Assembly (NCBI RefSeq): GCF_018494085.1
Contig: NZ_JABBFP010000004.1
Span: forward strand, 124,001-188,000
Origin: Rosenbergiella collisarenosi
Lineage (GTDB): Bacteria > Pseudomonadota > Gammaproteobacteria > Enterobacterales > Enterobacteriaceae
Length of the DNA stretch: 64,000 nucleotides
Direction of reading: 5' to 3'
The translations under genes and the position numbers were made by a program. Within the stretch, counting starts at the first letter, position 1. Each line of letters starts with the position of its first letter. A model generated the notes under the pieces. That model did no database searches. It worked only from the letters and a program-made list of their open reading frames with translations, and was not told the DNA's origin. This document shows positions 1 through 10,516 of the stretch, one piece after another.

Positions 1-746
1 CCCACACGTAGTTTTTGAGTAGAACCGTTCTGCGTCACTGGCTTATAAGCGCTATTTTGTAGGTCAGCATCGCGGCTTTGTAAGAGAATAATCTGTGCAG
101 CGCTGTCGCCCAGCGAGGCCTTATAACCGGCGATCATACGCGCGAATACGTTGTAGATAACAACTGCTGGAATCGCCGCAACTAGGCCCACCGCTGTCGC
201 TAATAGCGCTTCAGCGATACCCGGAGCAACCACCGCCAAGTTAGTGGTTTGCGTCTTAGCAATACCTATAAAGCTATTCATGATTCCCCACACTGTTCCG
301 AACAACCCGATGAAAGGAGAAACGGAACCAATGGTCGCTAAGAAACCGTTATTGCGGCTCGCATGACGGCCGATACGTGCAACTTGGCGTTCGAGTCTAA
401 ATACCGTACGTTCTTTAATCGCGCCTTGGTCATCACTCTGTGCGGAGAGGATGCGCTCATCGAGGGCTTCCGCGACGAGTAAGGCTGCATGGCTGTTTTT
501 AGAGAAGTTCTGGGCGATTTTCCCTGCACCCTCTAATGTACGCGCCTCTTTTAACGCGAGCTGATCGGCCTTAAGTCTACGCTTAGCTGCACTCAGTTCA
601 GTGTACTTAGCAAAGAAAATCGCCCAAGTCGCAACCGAGGCGATGAGTAAACCTATCATCACGACTTTAACGACGATATCAGCATGTTGGTACATGCCCA
701 GCACGGATAAATCTGTTTGCATCAGATTAGTAGTTACGACACTCAT
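1..746 (-). CDS. exbB: ExbB, TonB-system proton channel subunit (3' end cut by window edge)
   Basis: ExbB is the MotA/TolQ-type inner-membrane subunit that, with ExbD, uses the proton motive force to energise TonB for siderophore and B12 uptake. I translated the strand back from the ATG at 746: it begins MSVVTTNLMQTDLSVLGMYQ and contains the family core FIGLFGTVWGIMNSFIGIA and the LATAVGLVAAIPAVVIYN helix. The reading frame stays open for 248 codons and reaches QKLRV at the edge. The E. coli protein (244 residues) ends QKLRAG, so only the last residue and the stop are missing. A Fur-like box lies about 63 bp upstream. ExbD would be expected just beyond the left edge. Confidence 0.95.
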   Translation of the reverse strand, partial: MSVVTTNLMQTDLSVLGMYQHADIVVKVVMIGLLIASVATWAIFFAKYTELSAAKRRLKADQLALKEARTLEGAGKIAQNFSKNSHAALLVAEALDERILSAQSDDQGAIKERTVFRLERQVARIGRHASRNNGFLATIGSVSPFIGLFGTVWGIMNSFIGIAKTQTTNLAVVAPGIAEALLATAVGLVAAIPAVVIYNVFARMIAGYKASLGDSAAQIILLQSRDADLQNSAYKPVTQNGSTQKLRV

Positions 747-808
747 TCTCTAGCCTCAGCTTGTTGCATAAAACAATTGCGGACATGATACCAAAAGCAA
801 ATTCTATT

Positions 809-827
809 GATAGTAGTTATCATTACT
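809..827. promoter_or_regulatory. Fur-like box between exbB and metC
   Basis: The 19 bases GATAGTAGTTATCATTACT match 13 of 19 positions of the Fur consensus GATAATGATAATCATTATC. The site sits 63-81 bp upstream of the exbB start in the divergent exbB-metC gap, where iron control of exbBD is usual in enterobacteria. Occupancy by Fur is inferred from sequence and context only. Confidence 0.6.
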
Positions 828-1023
828 ATTTACATATAGAAAATTATAGTGTCGAATAATGTTCGCTTAAAACAGGAAGTTATAATCATAAATACGGTGG
901 ATAATTTTAAGAGGCAATAAGTATACCGTTATCACCGATTAACCTAAGAAAACCCTCCCCTTTTGTGAAAACTGTGCCTACTCTAGGCGCTAATCATATT
1001 CTTTCAGCTCAGGACTCTCTTCC

Positions 1024-2223
1024 ATGTCGGACAAACATCATCTTGAAACCACTCTGATTAGCGCTGGACGCAAACCTCGCTACACCCAAGGTGCAGTGAA
1101 TAGTGTTGTACAAAGAGCCTCCTCCCTTGTATTCCCGTCAGTAGAGGAAAAAAAGCGGGCTACCGCAGGTCGGGCGAAAGGTGAATTATTTTACGGGCGT
1201 CGCGGTACCTTAACGCACTTTGCACTACAAGATGCCATGACCGAACTTGAGGGAGGGGCTGGATGCGTACTCTACCCTTGCGGCGCAGCGGCCGTCGCTA
1301 ATGCTATCCTCGCCTTCGTCGAAGCCGGTGACCATATTGTCGTCAGTGGTTCCGTCTATGAACCGACTCAAGACTTTTGTACGCATATCCTTAAAAAACT
1401 TAACGTCGAAACGAGCTATTTCCCCGCCCTGTCCGGTGAGGAAATTGCCCAATGGCTACGTCCAACTACACGTGTTGTGTTTCTTGAATCACCGTCGTCT
1501 ATCACCATGGAAGTCCAAGACATTCCGACGATTATCGCTACGGTGCGGCGTATCGCTCCACAGGCGGTGATTATCATCGATAATACCTGGGCGGCGGGGA
1601 TCTTATTCGATGCGTTAGGAGCCGGTGCGGATATTTCTATTCAGGCTGGTACCAAATATCTAGTCGGACACTCTGATGCTATGATTGGTACCGCCGTAGC
1701 AAACGAGCGCTGCTTAGCACAACTACGCGAAAATTCTTATCTTATGGGACAGATGGTTGACGCGGATACGGCCTACGTTACCGCACGGGGATTACGTACC
1801 CTCGCTGTCCGACTGCGCCAACACCAAGCGGCGAGTATCGAGATTGCGCAGTGGCTCAGCCTACGTGAAGAGGTTTTCCGCGTAAATCATCCAGCACTGC
1901 CTGAATCTCCCGGCCACGCCTTCTGGCAGCGTGATTTTTCTGGATGTAGTGGGTTATTCTCTTTTATCCTGAAAGAAAAGCTCAGCCCACAAGCGCTTGC
2001 CGACTATCTCGATCATTTCGAGCATTTCAGCATGGCTTACTCCTGGGGAGGATTCGAATCACTGATCCTCGCCAATCAGCCCGAAGAGATTGCAGCGATC
2101 CGCCCCGTCGGGGAGCTTGATTTTAGTGGAACACTAGTTCGTTTACATATTGGGTTAGAACACCCACAAGATCTGATAGACGACTTAGAACGGGGCTTCG
2201 ATCGCTTAAAAGCTATGGGGTAA
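1024..2223 (+). CDS. metC: Cystathionine beta-lyase
   Basis: A PLP enzyme of the Cys/Met metabolism family that cleaves cystathionine to homocysteine, pyruvate and ammonia in methionine synthesis, in the cytoplasm. At 399 residues it matches the E. coli length (395). The cofactor region is visible: the substrate-side [12 protein letters not shown], the aspartate in DNTWAAG that binds the pyridine nitrogen, and the Schiff-base lysine in [12 protein letters not shown]. The position beside divergent exbB is the same as in E. coli. I saw no clear tandem AGACGTCT MetJ boxes upstream, so control by MetJ is not supported here. Confidence 0.95.
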   Translation: MSDKHHLETTLISAGRKPRYTQGAVNSVVQRASSLVFPSVEEKKRATAGRAKGELFYGRRGTLTHFALQDAMTELEGGAGCVLYPCGAAAVANAILAFVEAGDHIVVSGSVYEPTQDFCTHILKKLNVETSYFPALSGEEIAQWLRPTTRVVFLESPSSITMEVQDIPTIIATVRRIAPQAVIIIDNTWAAGILFDALGAGADISIQAGTKYLVGHSDAMIGTAVANERCLAQLRENSYLMGQMVDADTAYVTARGLRTLAVRLRQHQAASIEIAQWLSLREEVFRVNHPALPESPGHAFWQRDFSGCSGLFSFILKEKLSPQALADYLDHFEHFSMAYSWGGFESLILANQPEEIAAIRPVGELDFSGTLVRLHIGLEHPQDLIDDLERGFDRLKAMG

Positions 2224-2233
2224 ACACTCCTAA

Positions 2234-2266
2234 AACGGTAGGGAGCTCTCACAACCTGCCGTTTTT
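2234..2266 (+). terminator. Rho-independent terminator after metC
   Basis: A 9-bp stem (AACGGTAGG at 2234-2242 with CCTGCCGTT at 2255-2263, one G-T pair) is followed by a short T run. It separates metC from dkgA. Confidence 0.7.
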
Positions 2267-2319
2267 GTCTACACTTAGGCTCATTATCTACATTATTTGA
2301 TCAAGAGAAGGGGCCTAAG

Positions 2320-3150
2320 ATGTCTGAACAGCTTAATGTCACGCTACACGATGGTCGTACCATGCCGCAACTCGGCTTGGGTGTCTGGCAAGCCTCGATT
2401 GAACAAACTCGAGAAGCCGTCAACCACGCTCTCAATACCGGGTATCGATCCATCGATACCGCTGCCGTCTACAAAAATGAAGAAGGGGTCGGTCAGGCTC
2501 TACAAGATACTTCCCTTGCTCGGGATGACATCTTTATCACCACTAAACTGTGGAACTCCGACCAAACCGACTGGCAACGCGCGTTAGAAACAAGTCTGGG
2601 TAAATTACAACTCGACTATGTTGATCTCTATCTCATGCACTGGCCTTGCCCACAACAGGACAACTACGTTAAGGCGTGGGAAGGTATGATCGATCTGCAA
2701 CGTCAAGGGCTAGTGAAAAGTATTGGGGTCTGTAATTTTCAAGAAACCCACTTGGAGCGCATCATCAAAGAGACAGGCGTAACGCCGGTTGTTAACCAGA
2801 TCGAGCTTCATCCGTTATTTCAGCAGCGTCAGCAGCATACCTGGAATGCGCTACACAAGATCCATACCGAGTCGTGGAGCCCACTGGCACAGGGTGGCGA
2901 AGGTGTTTTCGATCAGTCGATTATTCAAAAACTCGCAGAGAAATATCAGAAAACGCCAGCGCAGATCGTCATTCGTTGGCACTTGGATAGCGGCCTTATC
3001 GTTATTCCTAAGTCCGTTACACCTAAACGTATTGACGAGAACTTTGCCGTCTTCGATTTTAAATTAGAAAAAGAAGAGCTGAAAGCGATTGCCACGTTAG
3101 ATAGCGGCAAACGCCTCGGCCCTGAACCAGGTAGTTTCGAGAAATTATAA
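2320..3150 (+). CDS. dkgA: 2,5-diketo-D-gluconate reductase A (aldo-keto reductase)
   Basis: A soluble NADPH-dependent aldo-keto reductase of 276 residues (E. coli DkgA 275), able in this family to reduce 2,5-diketo-D-gluconate to 2-keto-L-gulonate and to detoxify methylglyoxal. The AKR tetrad is Asp46 and Tyr51 (SIDTAAVY), Lys76 (ITTKLWN) and His107 (LYLMHWP). The C-terminal NADPH-binding motif VIPKSVTPKRI is present. An AAGGGG ribosome site precedes the ATG. E. coli has yghB, yqhC and yqhD between metC and dkgA; here they are absent. The presence of a cytochrome-linked sugar dehydrogenase at 50-54 kb makes a role in ketogluconate metabolism plausible, but that link is inference. Confidence 0.9.
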   Translation: MSEQLNVTLHDGRTMPQLGLGVWQASIEQTREAVNHALNTGYRSIDTAAVYKNEEGVGQALQDTSLARDDIFITTKLWNSDQTDWQRALETSLGKLQLDYVDLYLMHWPCPQQDNYVKAWEGMIDLQRQGLVKSIGVCNFQETHLERIIKETGVTPVVNQIELHPLFQQRQQHTWNALHKIHTESWSPLAQGGEGVFDQSIIQKLAEKYQKTPAQIVIRWHLDSGLIVIPKSVTPKRIDENFAVFDFKLEKEELKAIATLDSGKRLGPEPGSFEKL

Positions 3151-3157
3151 AGTGCTT

Positions 3158-3187
3158 CCTAGCGCCTCCCGACCGGGAGGTGCTAGG
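3158..3187. terminator. Bidirectional-type hairpin between dkgA and ftsP
   Basis: A 13-bp stem with one G-T pair (CCTAGCGCCTCCC at 3158-3170, GGGAGGTGCTAGG at 3175-3187, loop GACC) fills the 38-bp convergent gap. There is no long T run, so termination strength is uncertain. Confidence 0.65.
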
Positions 3188-3188
3188 A

Positions 3189-4625
3189 TCAGTAATTATT
3201 AAGTGACGCCTGAGAAGGCTGCACGAGTAGTTGCCCTACCGCCCCCTGATCGAACAGCTCTAAGTTCTGGCTTCCATAGATGAACGGGAAATGTGCCGAC
3301 GAGGTCTGCGGAAAAGTCACCAGTAATTCTACGTTACCATCCACCCACACGGTATCTTTCCAGCCTCTATCTTCCACCATTGGCGGTGCACCATTGACGC
3401 TTTTGATTAAGAACATCGCGCCTTGCACTGTGAAGGATTGTGGAAGATCCGCCTCTATGGTCCAGCGTTCAAAACTTCCCTGCTGAACCGTCGTATCGAC
3501 ACGCGTCATATCCCAGGCTTTATCGTTAACCCCAGCTGGCGAATCATTTAGCCGTATATGTCGAGTCTGGCTTGTCATTCCGGTTTCAAGCGCTGTCACG
3601 AGGGAGGTCGGAACGCTATCAGTGACTAAGGGCAGCAATCCAGTGGGCCGCAGGGTCAAGACGAGCGTAGAGGTTAATACGGTTGAGGGTTCAAATATGC
3701 CGCGGATCCTTTCCATAATCGTGGCCTCAGTCCCGGCGCTAATCGAGACGTTATGTCCATCGGAGAGATCGATCAATACCTCGCGTCGCTCACCAGGCGC
3801 TAAGGAGAGCTGCGTAGTGCTAACCGGCGAAGACATAAAGCCTTGATCCCCTGCGATAACCGTAAAAGGACGATTATCGCTGAGTTGCAGCATATAGCGC
3901 CGTGCATTAGATGCATTGAGTAATCGTAGGCGCACCCACCCACGAGAAGCATTGAAATAAGGCTTCTGCGTGCCGTTAATCAGTAGCGTATCACCGAGGA
4001 AAGCCGTGGACTCGTCCTCATAGACCGGTGTACCAAAATTATCCAAGCGTTTATCTTGAATAATCAAAGGAATATCGTCGACACCGTAGTGTTTAGGGAG
4101 CGGGAGCTGTTTACTCACTTCGTCTTCAACCAACCATAGTCCCGCAAGCCCGCGATAGACCTGTGATCCGGCATGTTGATAGGTATTGGCGTGATACCAA
4201 AGCGTTGCGGCGGGTTGCCGAATAGGAAGGATAGGTGACCAGTCGACCTCTGAAGAGATTAACCGTGGCGCCCCGCCACTCAATGGCCCCGGAACATGCA
4301 AACCGCCCACCATCATCGATACGGATTCCGTTAAGCGATTACTATAAATCAGTTTAACGTCATCGCCGCTCCAGACTTTGACCGTGGGGCCTAAATACAT
4401 GCCATTAAAGCCAATACAGTCGGCCTGATTACGCCCGTTAAATGCCCAGTGCGCCTCTTGCATCATTAAAAATATCGGTTGACCGCGACGCGACTCAATC
4501 AACGGCGGAATATAAAGAGGATTACTCCCCTCATTGTCTGCAGCAAATACCGATTTCGGTAGTAAAGCAGGACCAACAGCCGCGGCCGCTGAAAACTGAA
4601 TAAATTTGCGTCGGGTAAAGGACAT
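3189..4625 (-). CDS. ftsP: Cell-division protein FtsP (SufI), Tat-exported multicopper-oxidase-like
   Basis: A periplasmic protein with the multicopper-oxidase fold that stabilises the divisome under stress; the E. coli protein does not bind copper. It is 478 residues (E. coli 470). The N-terminus carries a twin-arginine signal (SFTRRKFIQF followed by an alanine-rich hydrophobic stretch ending SVFA). Cupredoxin-type segments such as LWYHANTYQHAGSQVYRGLAG and LRLLNASNARRY are recognisable. It lies 54 bp downstream of plsC on the same strand, the E. coli order parC-plsC-ftsP. Confidence 0.93.
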   Translation of the reverse strand: MSFTRRKFIQFSAAAAVGPALLPKSVFAADNEGSNPLYIPPLIESRRGQPIFLMMQEAHWAFNGRNQADCIGFNGMYLGPTVKVWSGDDVKLIYSNRLTESVSMMVGGLHVPGPLSGGAPRLISSEVDWSPILPIRQPAATLWYHANTYQHAGSQVYRGLAGLWLVEDEVSKQLPLPKHYGVDDIPLIIQDKRLDNFGTPVYEDESTAFLGDTLLINGTQKPYFNASRGWVRLRLLNASNARRYMLQLSDNRPFTVIAGDQGFMSSPVSTTQLSLAPGERREVLIDLSDGHNVSISAGTEATIMERIRGIFEPSTVLTSTLVLTLRPTGLLPLVTDSVPTSLVTALETGMTSQTRHIRLNDSPAGVNDKAWDMTRVDTTVQQGSFERWTIEADLPQSFTVQGAMFLIKSVNGAPPMVEDRGWKDTVWVDGNVELLVTFPQTSSAHFPFIYGSQNLELFDQGAVGQLLVQPSQASLNNY

Positions 4626-4679
4626 TAATAATCAACCTTAAACAAAATGGCAGCAAGTAAGCAATGGCATGTAGCGTAA

Positions 4680-5417
4680 TTAATTTACGTGGTTAGCTTC
4701 GCGACGTTTAACTTCAGCGTTTAACTCATCCAACTTCTGCTGCATCACTTCACGGCAGTGATTGGTCAATTTTCTTGCTGATTGGTCTTTAAAGGGGGTG
4801 GTATCGATCGGCGGTAGCATTTCGACAATCACTAACCCATTTTTAAGGCGATTGAAATTGATTTTGTCATGAGTATCAGACACCACGATCGGGATGATAG
4901 GCACTCCTGCGGCTAATGCTGCATGAAAAGCACCCGTTTTGAACGGAAGCAATCCACGTCCACGACTACGCGTCCCTTCGGGAAACATCCAGAACGAGAC
5001 ATTGCCTTCTTTTAGCTGGTCCACGACTTGGTTAATACTGTTATGCGCTTTCGCTTTATTGTCGCGGTCGATCAATAAGTTTCCTGTCAGCCAATAGAGT
5101 TGGCCGAAAAAAGGGATCCATACAAGGCTCTTCTTTCCTACTGTTACGGTCGGCGCTTGTACCATGTTCGCCACCGTTACCATATCGTAATTATTTTGGT
5201 GATTAGCAATATAGATAGCGTTGCCTACTTTCTCGATCCCTACTGGCTTACGCAGCTCGAGCTTGATCCCGAAAAGATAGCTGAGTTTACCGAATAGATG
5301 AGCAAACGTCGCAACATGGCGCGGATTGCGCGGTGAGAACAAACACCATAGGCACCCGAATACGGAGACGACAATAGAGTATACGACAACCAAGATCGCA
5401 CGTAATAGTAACAGCAT
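4680..5417 (-). CDS. plsC: 1-acyl-sn-glycerol-3-phosphate acyltransferase
   Basis: This inner-membrane enzyme acylates lysophosphatidic acid to phosphatidic acid, the second step of phospholipid synthesis. The catalytic NHQNNYD (HX4D) and FPEGTRSRG motifs and the VPIIPI block are intact, after an N-terminal membrane helix. I chose the ATG at 5417 (245 residues, the E. coli length): the protein then begins MLLLLRAILVV and a GAGG ribosome site precedes it. An in-frame ATG at 5471 would add 18 residues without family support. It sits between parC and ftsP on the same strand. Confidence 0.93.
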   Translation of the reverse strand: MLLLLRAILVVVYSIVVSVFGCLWCLFSPRNPRHVATFAHLFGKLSYLFGIKLELRKPVGIEKVGNAIYIANHQNNYDMVTVANMVQAPTVTVGKKSLVWIPFFGQLYWLTGNLLIDRDNKAKAHNSINQVVDQLKEGNVSFWMFPEGTRSRGRGLLPFKTGAFHAALAAGVPIIPIVVSDTHDKINFNRLKNGLVIVEMLPPIDTTPFKDQSARKLTNHCREVMQQKLDELNAEVKRREANHVN

Positions 5418-5553
5418 AGCATCCTCAAAAGAGGAAGAGGGTATCTTCCCTCCTCCTAATAATATATCCAAATAATCCTGGTCCCTTCTGCGCGTTAAGC
5501 AAAGACTGAACCTCGCTATCTACTTCGACAAGCCCCATTCAAGAGAAAGGTGG

Positions 5554-7791
5554 CTATTCGATATCGACACGGTCAATACGTTGTAGACCTCGCGGAAGTA
5601 GCGTCCCTTTACGGCCCCTTTCAGCTTTAAATTTCTGTAGTTCTTCACTACGTAGCTTCAGCTTACGTTTGCCGACATAAAGGGTAACGGTACTCTGATT
5701 ATTGATTAATAGCAGCCATAATAGCTTATCTTTACCCGCCACGAAGTCAGCCCCCGGAATAGAAATAATTTTATTCCCTTTTCCTTTCGAGAGTTGCGGT
5801 AAGTCATCGACCGAGAACATAAGCATTCTACCCGCTTCAGTAATCGCTAGAAGCTGATCTTTTGAGTCGTCGATCACTTGTGGCGCCATGACTTTAGCTT
5901 GGTCCGGCAATGTCAGTAAGGCCTTACCGGATTTGGTCCGCGAGTGTAAGTCCGCAAAGGTACAGATAAATCCATACCCAGCATCCGACGCCATGAGGAG
6001 TTTGGTCTCGTCAGGCTCCATCAGGATCTGCTGTACCGTCGCGCCAGGAGGAGGAGTAATTTTTCCGGTTACCGGCTCTCCCTGTCCTCGGGCAGAAGGT
6101 AACGTGCTCGGATCTAAGGTATAGCTACGTCCGGTCGAGTCAATGATATTGACCGGTTGATTACTCTTGCCTTTAGCGGAGCCAAGATAGCTATCACCCG
6201 CTTTATAGCTCAACCCTGTAGGATCGATATCGTGACCACGTGCCGCCCGTATCCATCCCATTTGTGATAGCACAACGGTGACCGGTTCAGAAGGCAGCAG
6301 TTCGGTTTCGCTAATCGCTTTGGCTTCGGCGCGTTCTTGCAGCGGCGAGCGGCGGTCGTCGCCGTATAGCTTGGCGTCGGCTTGGAGCTCTCTCTTCAAC
6401 AAATTACTCATTTTACGCTCTGAGGCTAACAATGCTTGTAGCTCATCACGCTCTTTTTCTAACTCTTGTTGCTCGCCACGGATTTTCACCTCTTCCAGCT
6501 TAGCAAGATGGCGTAATTTTAATTCGAGAATCGCTTCCGCCTGCGTCTCACTTAGCCCGAAACGGGCGATGAGTGCGGGTTTCGGCTCATCTTGTTGACG
6601 AATAATTTCAATGACTTCGTCGATATTCAAGAACGCCACCAGCAGGCCTTCTAAAATATGTAATCGATTCAATACTTTTTCTAAGCGATACGAGAGGCGG
6701 CGACGAACCGTATCGCGACGATAGGTTAACCATTCGCTTAGGATCTCACGCAGGTTCTTCACTGCCGGACGGTTATCGAGCCCGATCATGTTGAGGTTAA
6801 CGCGATAGCTCTTTTCCAGATCCGTCGTCGCGAAGAGATGATTCATCAAGGATTCACTATCGACACGGTTCGAGCGCGGAACGATGACAATACGAGTTGG
6901 ACTTTGGTGATCGGACTCATCGCGAAGATCCTCGACCATTGGCAGCTTCTTATTGCGCATTTGGGTCGCGATCTGCTCCAAGACTTTGGAACCAGAGGCT
7001 TGATGAGGAAGAGCCGTGACGACAATTTCTCCGTCTTCCAGCTGCCATACCGCACGCTGGCGAATACTGCCACGTCCCGTTTCATAGATTTTACGGATCT
7101 CTTTACGCGGGGTGATTATCTCAGCTTCCGTCGGAAAATCCGGCCCTTGAACGATATCTAAAAGCGTTTCGAGAGAGGTTTCGGGTTTATCGATCAACGC
7201 AATCGTCGCCTGCGCGACTTCGCGCAGGTTATGCGGCGGGATATCTGTGGCCATCCCTACCGCGATACCTGTCGTTCCGTTCAGTAGAATATTCGGCAAC
7301 CGCGCGGGCAGCATCTTCGGCTGTTCCAATGTGCCATCGAAGTTTGGAATGAAGTCAACGGTCCCCTGCCCTAACTCCGCTAACAGCGTTTGCGCATATT
7401 TGGAGAGGCGAGATTCGGTATAACGCATGGCCGCGAAGGATTTAGGATCATCCGGCGCCCCCCAGTTCCCTTGTCCATCGATTAATGGATAACGATAAGA
7501 GAAGGGTTGCGCCATCAGCACCATGGCTTCGTAACATGCACTGTCACCGTGTGGGTGGTACTTACCGAGCACATCACCGACGGTACGCGCTGACTTTTTA
7601 AATTTTGCGCTAGCATTAAGCCCCAGCTCCGACATCGCATAAATAATGCGACGCTGCACGGGTTTAAGCCCATCGCCAATGTAAGGCAATGCGCGGTCCA
7701 TAATGACGTACATCGAATAGTTGAGATAAGAATTCTCAGTAAACTCGTGTAGTGCACGGCGCTCAACACCGTCCTGCGTGATGACACTCAT
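5554..7791 (-). CDS. parC: DNA topoisomerase IV subunit A
   Basis: The breakage-reunion subunit of topoisomerase IV, which decatenates replicated chromosomes. It has 745 residues (E. coli 752). The active-site tyrosine is Tyr124 in [10 protein letters not shown], and the GyrA/ParC core and beta-pinwheel C-terminal domain are full length. The quinolone-determining stretch reads [12 protein letters not shown], so Ser84 and Glu88 (E. coli Ser80 and Glu84) carry the wild-type, sensitive residues. The C-terminus stops at RVDIE, about a dozen residues short of the E. coli tail. parE lies about 2.7 kb away on the same strand, separated by mdaB on the other strand. Confidence 0.97.
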   Translation of the reverse strand: MSVITQDGVERRALHEFTENSYLNYSMYVIMDRALPYIGDGLKPVQRRIIYAMSELGLNASAKFKKSARTVGDVLGKYHPHGDSACYEAMVLMAQPFSYRYPLIDGQGNWGAPDDPKSFAAMRYTESRLSKYAQTLLAELGQGTVDFIPNFDGTLEQPKMLPARLPNILLNGTTGIAVGMATDIPPHNLREVAQATIALIDKPETSLETLLDIVQGPDFPTEAEIITPRKEIRKIYETGRGSIRQRAVWQLEDGEIVVTALPHQASGSKVLEQIATQMRNKKLPMVEDLRDESDHQSPTRIVIVPRSNRVDSESLMNHLFATTDLEKSYRVNLNMIGLDNRPAVKNLREILSEWLTYRRDTVRRRLSYRLEKVLNRLHILEGLLVAFLNIDEVIEIIRQQDEPKPALIARFGLSETQAEAILELKLRHLAKLEEVKIRGEQQELEKERDELQALLASERKMSNLLKRELQADAKLYGDDRRSPLQERAEAKAISETELLPSEPVTVVLSQMGWIRAARGHDIDPTGLSYKAGDSYLGSAKGKSNQPVNIIDSTGRSYTLDPSTLPSARGQGEPVTGKITPPPGATVQQILMEPDETKLLMASDAGYGFICTFADLHSRTKSGKALLTLPDQAKVMAPQVIDDSKDQLLAITEAGRMLMFSVDDLPQLSKGKGNKIISIPGADFVAGKDKLLWLLLINNQSTVTLYVGKRKLKLRSEELQKFKAERGRKGTLLPRGLQRIDRVDIE

Positions 7792-7990
7792 GAATTATTC
7801 CTCACTTCACTCCCGGGATATCTGTTTCTGGCGGGATTATTTGTTCGCGATAGTACCTTATTAGGCATCGTTAGTCACAACAACTCTGTTTCAATGCGAG
7901 CTTGTGATCGCATGGCGCGTTAATTTTTTACGGAAATATCAGTCATACTTTCCGTCTCTCTTTTTAAAACATTTAACTGGGTAATTATTG

Positions 7991-8578
7991 ATGAGTCATA
8001 TCCATATCATTGATGGCGGTACGGCCTTCGGCCACTCACAAGGTGAACTTAACCACACCTTAGCGACAACCGCTGTAGAAACACTGACGACGCTTGGTCA
8101 TCAAGTCACTAAGACCTGTGTCACCGACGACTACAGTATTGAACAGGAGATTGAACACTTTCTTGCTGCCGATAGCCTGATCCTACAAATGCCCGGCTGG
8201 TGGATGGGCGAGCCATGGACAGTAAAGAAATATATTGATGAAGTGTTCACCATTGGTCATGGCCGTCTGTATGCCAATGATGGGCGTAGCCGCGCGGATG
8301 GTGAAAAACAGTATGGTTCAGGTGGCCTGCTCCAAGGTAAAAAATACCTACTGTCCCTAACTTGGAATGCGCCGTTGCAAGCCTTTACCGATAAAGAACA
8401 ATTTTTTGAGGGTGTCGGCGTCGATGGCGTTTATCTGCATACGCATAAGGCGTTCCAGTTTTTGGGGATGAGCGCACACCCTACCTTTATCTGCAACGAT
8501 GTCATTAAACGTCCGGATGTTCCGACCTATATTAATGACTACCGCAAACACCTGACCGCTCTATTCGGCCAGGCGTAG
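7991..8578 (+). CDS. mdaB: NAD(P)H:quinone oxidoreductase MdaB
   Basis: A flavodoxin-fold FAD enzyme that reduces quinones by two electrons, protecting against oxidative and drug stress. The 195 residues (E. coli 193) contain the signature QMPGWWMGEPWTVKKYID and the block GSGGLLQGKKYLLSLTWNAP. The start is taken as ATG 7991; a TTG directly before it is less likely. It runs divergently from parC and converges on parE with a 12-bp gap, the E. coli arrangement but without ygiN. Confidence 0.93.
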   Translation: MSHIHIIDGGTAFGHSQGELNHTLATTAVETLTTLGHQVTKTCVTDDYSIEQEIEHFLAADSLILQMPGWWMGEPWTVKKYIDEVFTIGHGRLYANDGRSRADGEKQYGSGGLLQGKKYLLSLTWNAPLQAFTDKEQFFEGVGVDGVYLHTHKAFQFLGMSAHPTFICNDVIKRPDVPTYINDYRKHLTALFGQA

Positions 8579-8590
8579 CCTTAGCGGCGA

Positions 8591-10486
8591 TCAGAGTTCT
8601 ATTTCAACCTGGTCGCCCTGTTGCTGCAGCCAATTACGGCGATCTTCCGAGCGTTTTTTCGCGAGCAGCATATCCATAACACGCAGCGTTTCGGCCTCAT
8701 CCTCGTCGCTTATCGTAAGCTGAACCAAACGGCGAGTATTGGGATCGAGCGTTGTCTCACGTAGTTGCGAAGGGTTCATCTCACCCAGTCCCTTAAAGCG
8801 TTGAACACTGATTTTTCCACGCTTGCGGCTAAGTTTATCGATGATCACCGCTTTCTCTTCGTCATCTAGCGCGTAATGCACTTCTTTACCCAGATCGATA
8901 CGATAAAGCGGCGGCATAGCAACGTAGACATGGCCGTTGCGGACTAAGTTACGAAAATGCTTAACAAATAGCGCGCACAGTAGTGTGGCAATGTGGAGGC
9001 CATCGGAATCGGCATCCGCTAATATACAGACTTTACCGTAGCGTAGCTGGCTGAGATCCTCGCTGTCCGGATCGATACCAATTGCGACAGAGATATCGTG
9101 GACCTCTTGTGACCCTAACACTTCATCAGAAGAAACTTCCCACGTATTAAGGATCTTTCCTTTAAGCGGCATGATGGCTTGGAACTCACGTTCACGCGCC
9201 TGTTTCGCCGATCCGCCCGCAGAGTCACCCTCAACTAAAAAGAGTTCGGTACGAGATAGATCCTGCGCAGTACAATCCGCCAATTTACCGGGTAGCGCGG
9301 GTCCACTCGTCAACTTCTTACGCACGACCTTTTTTGCGGCGCGCAAGCGTCGTTGGGCGCTGGCAATAGCTAACTCAGCCAGTTGCTCAGCGAGTTGTAC
9401 ATTTTGGTTTAGCCACAAGCTAAAGGCATCTTTCACGACATTGGCGACAAAACCTGCCGATTGACGCGATGACAAACGCTCTTTTGTCTGCCCAGCAAAT
9501 TGCGGATCTTGCATTTTTACTGACAGCACATACGCACAACGATCCCAAATATCTTCCGCTGAGAGCTTAACGCCACGCGGCAGGATATTGCGGTACTCGC
9601 AGAAATTACGCATGGCGTCTAATAGGCCCTGACGTAAACCATTAACGTGAGTTCCACCTTGCATGGTCGGGATCAAGTTGACATAACTTTCGGTCAGTAG
9701 CTCTCCCCCCTCGGGTAACCAGAGCAGCGCCCAATCGACCGCCTCCGTTTCACCCGCGAACACACCAACAAACGGATCTTCGGGGAGTGTCGGCAATCCA
9801 TTGACCGCTTCGCGCAGATAATCGGTTAACCCATCTTGGTAACACCAGCGCTGTTCGGTATCGTTCACGTGATCTTTGAAGATGATTTCAACACCTGGGC
9901 AGAGTACCGCCTTGGCTTTCAAGAGATGACTGAGGCGACTTACCGAAAATTTTGAGGTATCGAAAAAATGCCCGTCAGGCCAGAAGCGTACACGCGTCCC
10001 TGTATTACGGCGACCGACCGTACCGGTCAAGGTGAGGTCCTGTACCTTATCGCCATTCTCAAAGGCCATATCATAGACTTCGCCGCCTCGTTTTACCGTG
10101 ACTTCGACTCGCGTCGATAAAGCGTTGACGACGGAGATCCCAACGCCGTGTAGACCACCGGAGAACTGATAGTTCTTATTAGAGAATTTTCCCCCAGCAT
10201 GGAGACGGCAGAAAATAAGCTCCACCGCCGGAACTCCTTCTTCGGGGTGAATATCGACAGGCATTCCTCGCCCATCATCAATCACTTCCAGCGATTGATC
10301 GGCATGAAGAATGACCTCAACACGCTTAGCGTGCCCTGCTAACGCTTCATCGATACTATTGTCGATCACTTCTTGTGCTAAGTGGTTAGGTCGAACAGTA
10401 TCGGTATACATACCGGGACGACGTCGTACGGGTTCAAGGCCGGTGAGGACCTCGATATCGGCGGCATTATAGCTTGATTGAGTCAT
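8591..10486 (-). CDS. parE: DNA topoisomerase IV subunit B
   Basis: The ATPase subunit of topoisomerase IV, 631 residues (E. coli 630). In order it shows the GHKL ATP-binding motifs (NSIDEALAGH, DDGRGMPVD, GGLHGVGISVVNALS), the transducer domain, and the TOPRIM domain (VEGDSAGGSAKQARER, PLKGKILN, DADSDGLHI). It is the last gene of the same-strand series nudF-yqiB-cpdA-yqiA-parE, starting 30 bp after yqiA. Confidence 0.97.
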   Translation of the reverse strand: MTQSSYNAADIEVLTGLEPVRRRPGMYTDTVRPNHLAQEVIDNSIDEALAGHAKRVEVILHADQSLEVIDDGRGMPVDIHPEEGVPAVELIFCRLHAGGKFSNKNYQFSGGLHGVGISVVNALSTRVEVTVKRGGEVYDMAFENGDKVQDLTLTGTVGRRNTGTRVRFWPDGHFFDTSKFSVSRLSHLLKAKAVLCPGVEIIFKDHVNDTEQRWCYQDGLTDYLREAVNGLPTLPEDPFVGVFAGETEAVDWALLWLPEGGELLTESYVNLIPTMQGGTHVNGLRQGLLDAMRNFCEYRNILPRGVKLSAEDIWDRCAYVLSVKMQDPQFAGQTKERLSSRQSAGFVANVVKDAFSLWLNQNVQLAEQLAELAIASAQRRLRAAKKVVRKKLTSGPALPGKLADCTAQDLSRTELFLVEGDSAGGSAKQAREREFQAIMPLKGKILNTWEVSSDEVLGSQEVHDISVAIGIDPDSEDLSQLRYGKVCILADADSDGLHIATLLCALFVKHFRNLVRNGHVYVAMPPLYRIDLGKEVHYALDDEEKAVIIDKLSRKRGKISVQRFKGLGEMNPSQLRETTLDPNTRRLVQLTISDEDEAETLRVMDMLLAKKRSEDRRNWLQQQGDQVEIEL

Positions 10487-10516
10487 TATCTTCTTTCGTT
10501 TATACAGTGTGAGTGG

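Noticed and set aside
6278-6598. Open frame of 106 codons on the plus strand inside parC
   Set aside because: It is antisense to a full-length, conserved parC and has no recognisable protein features.
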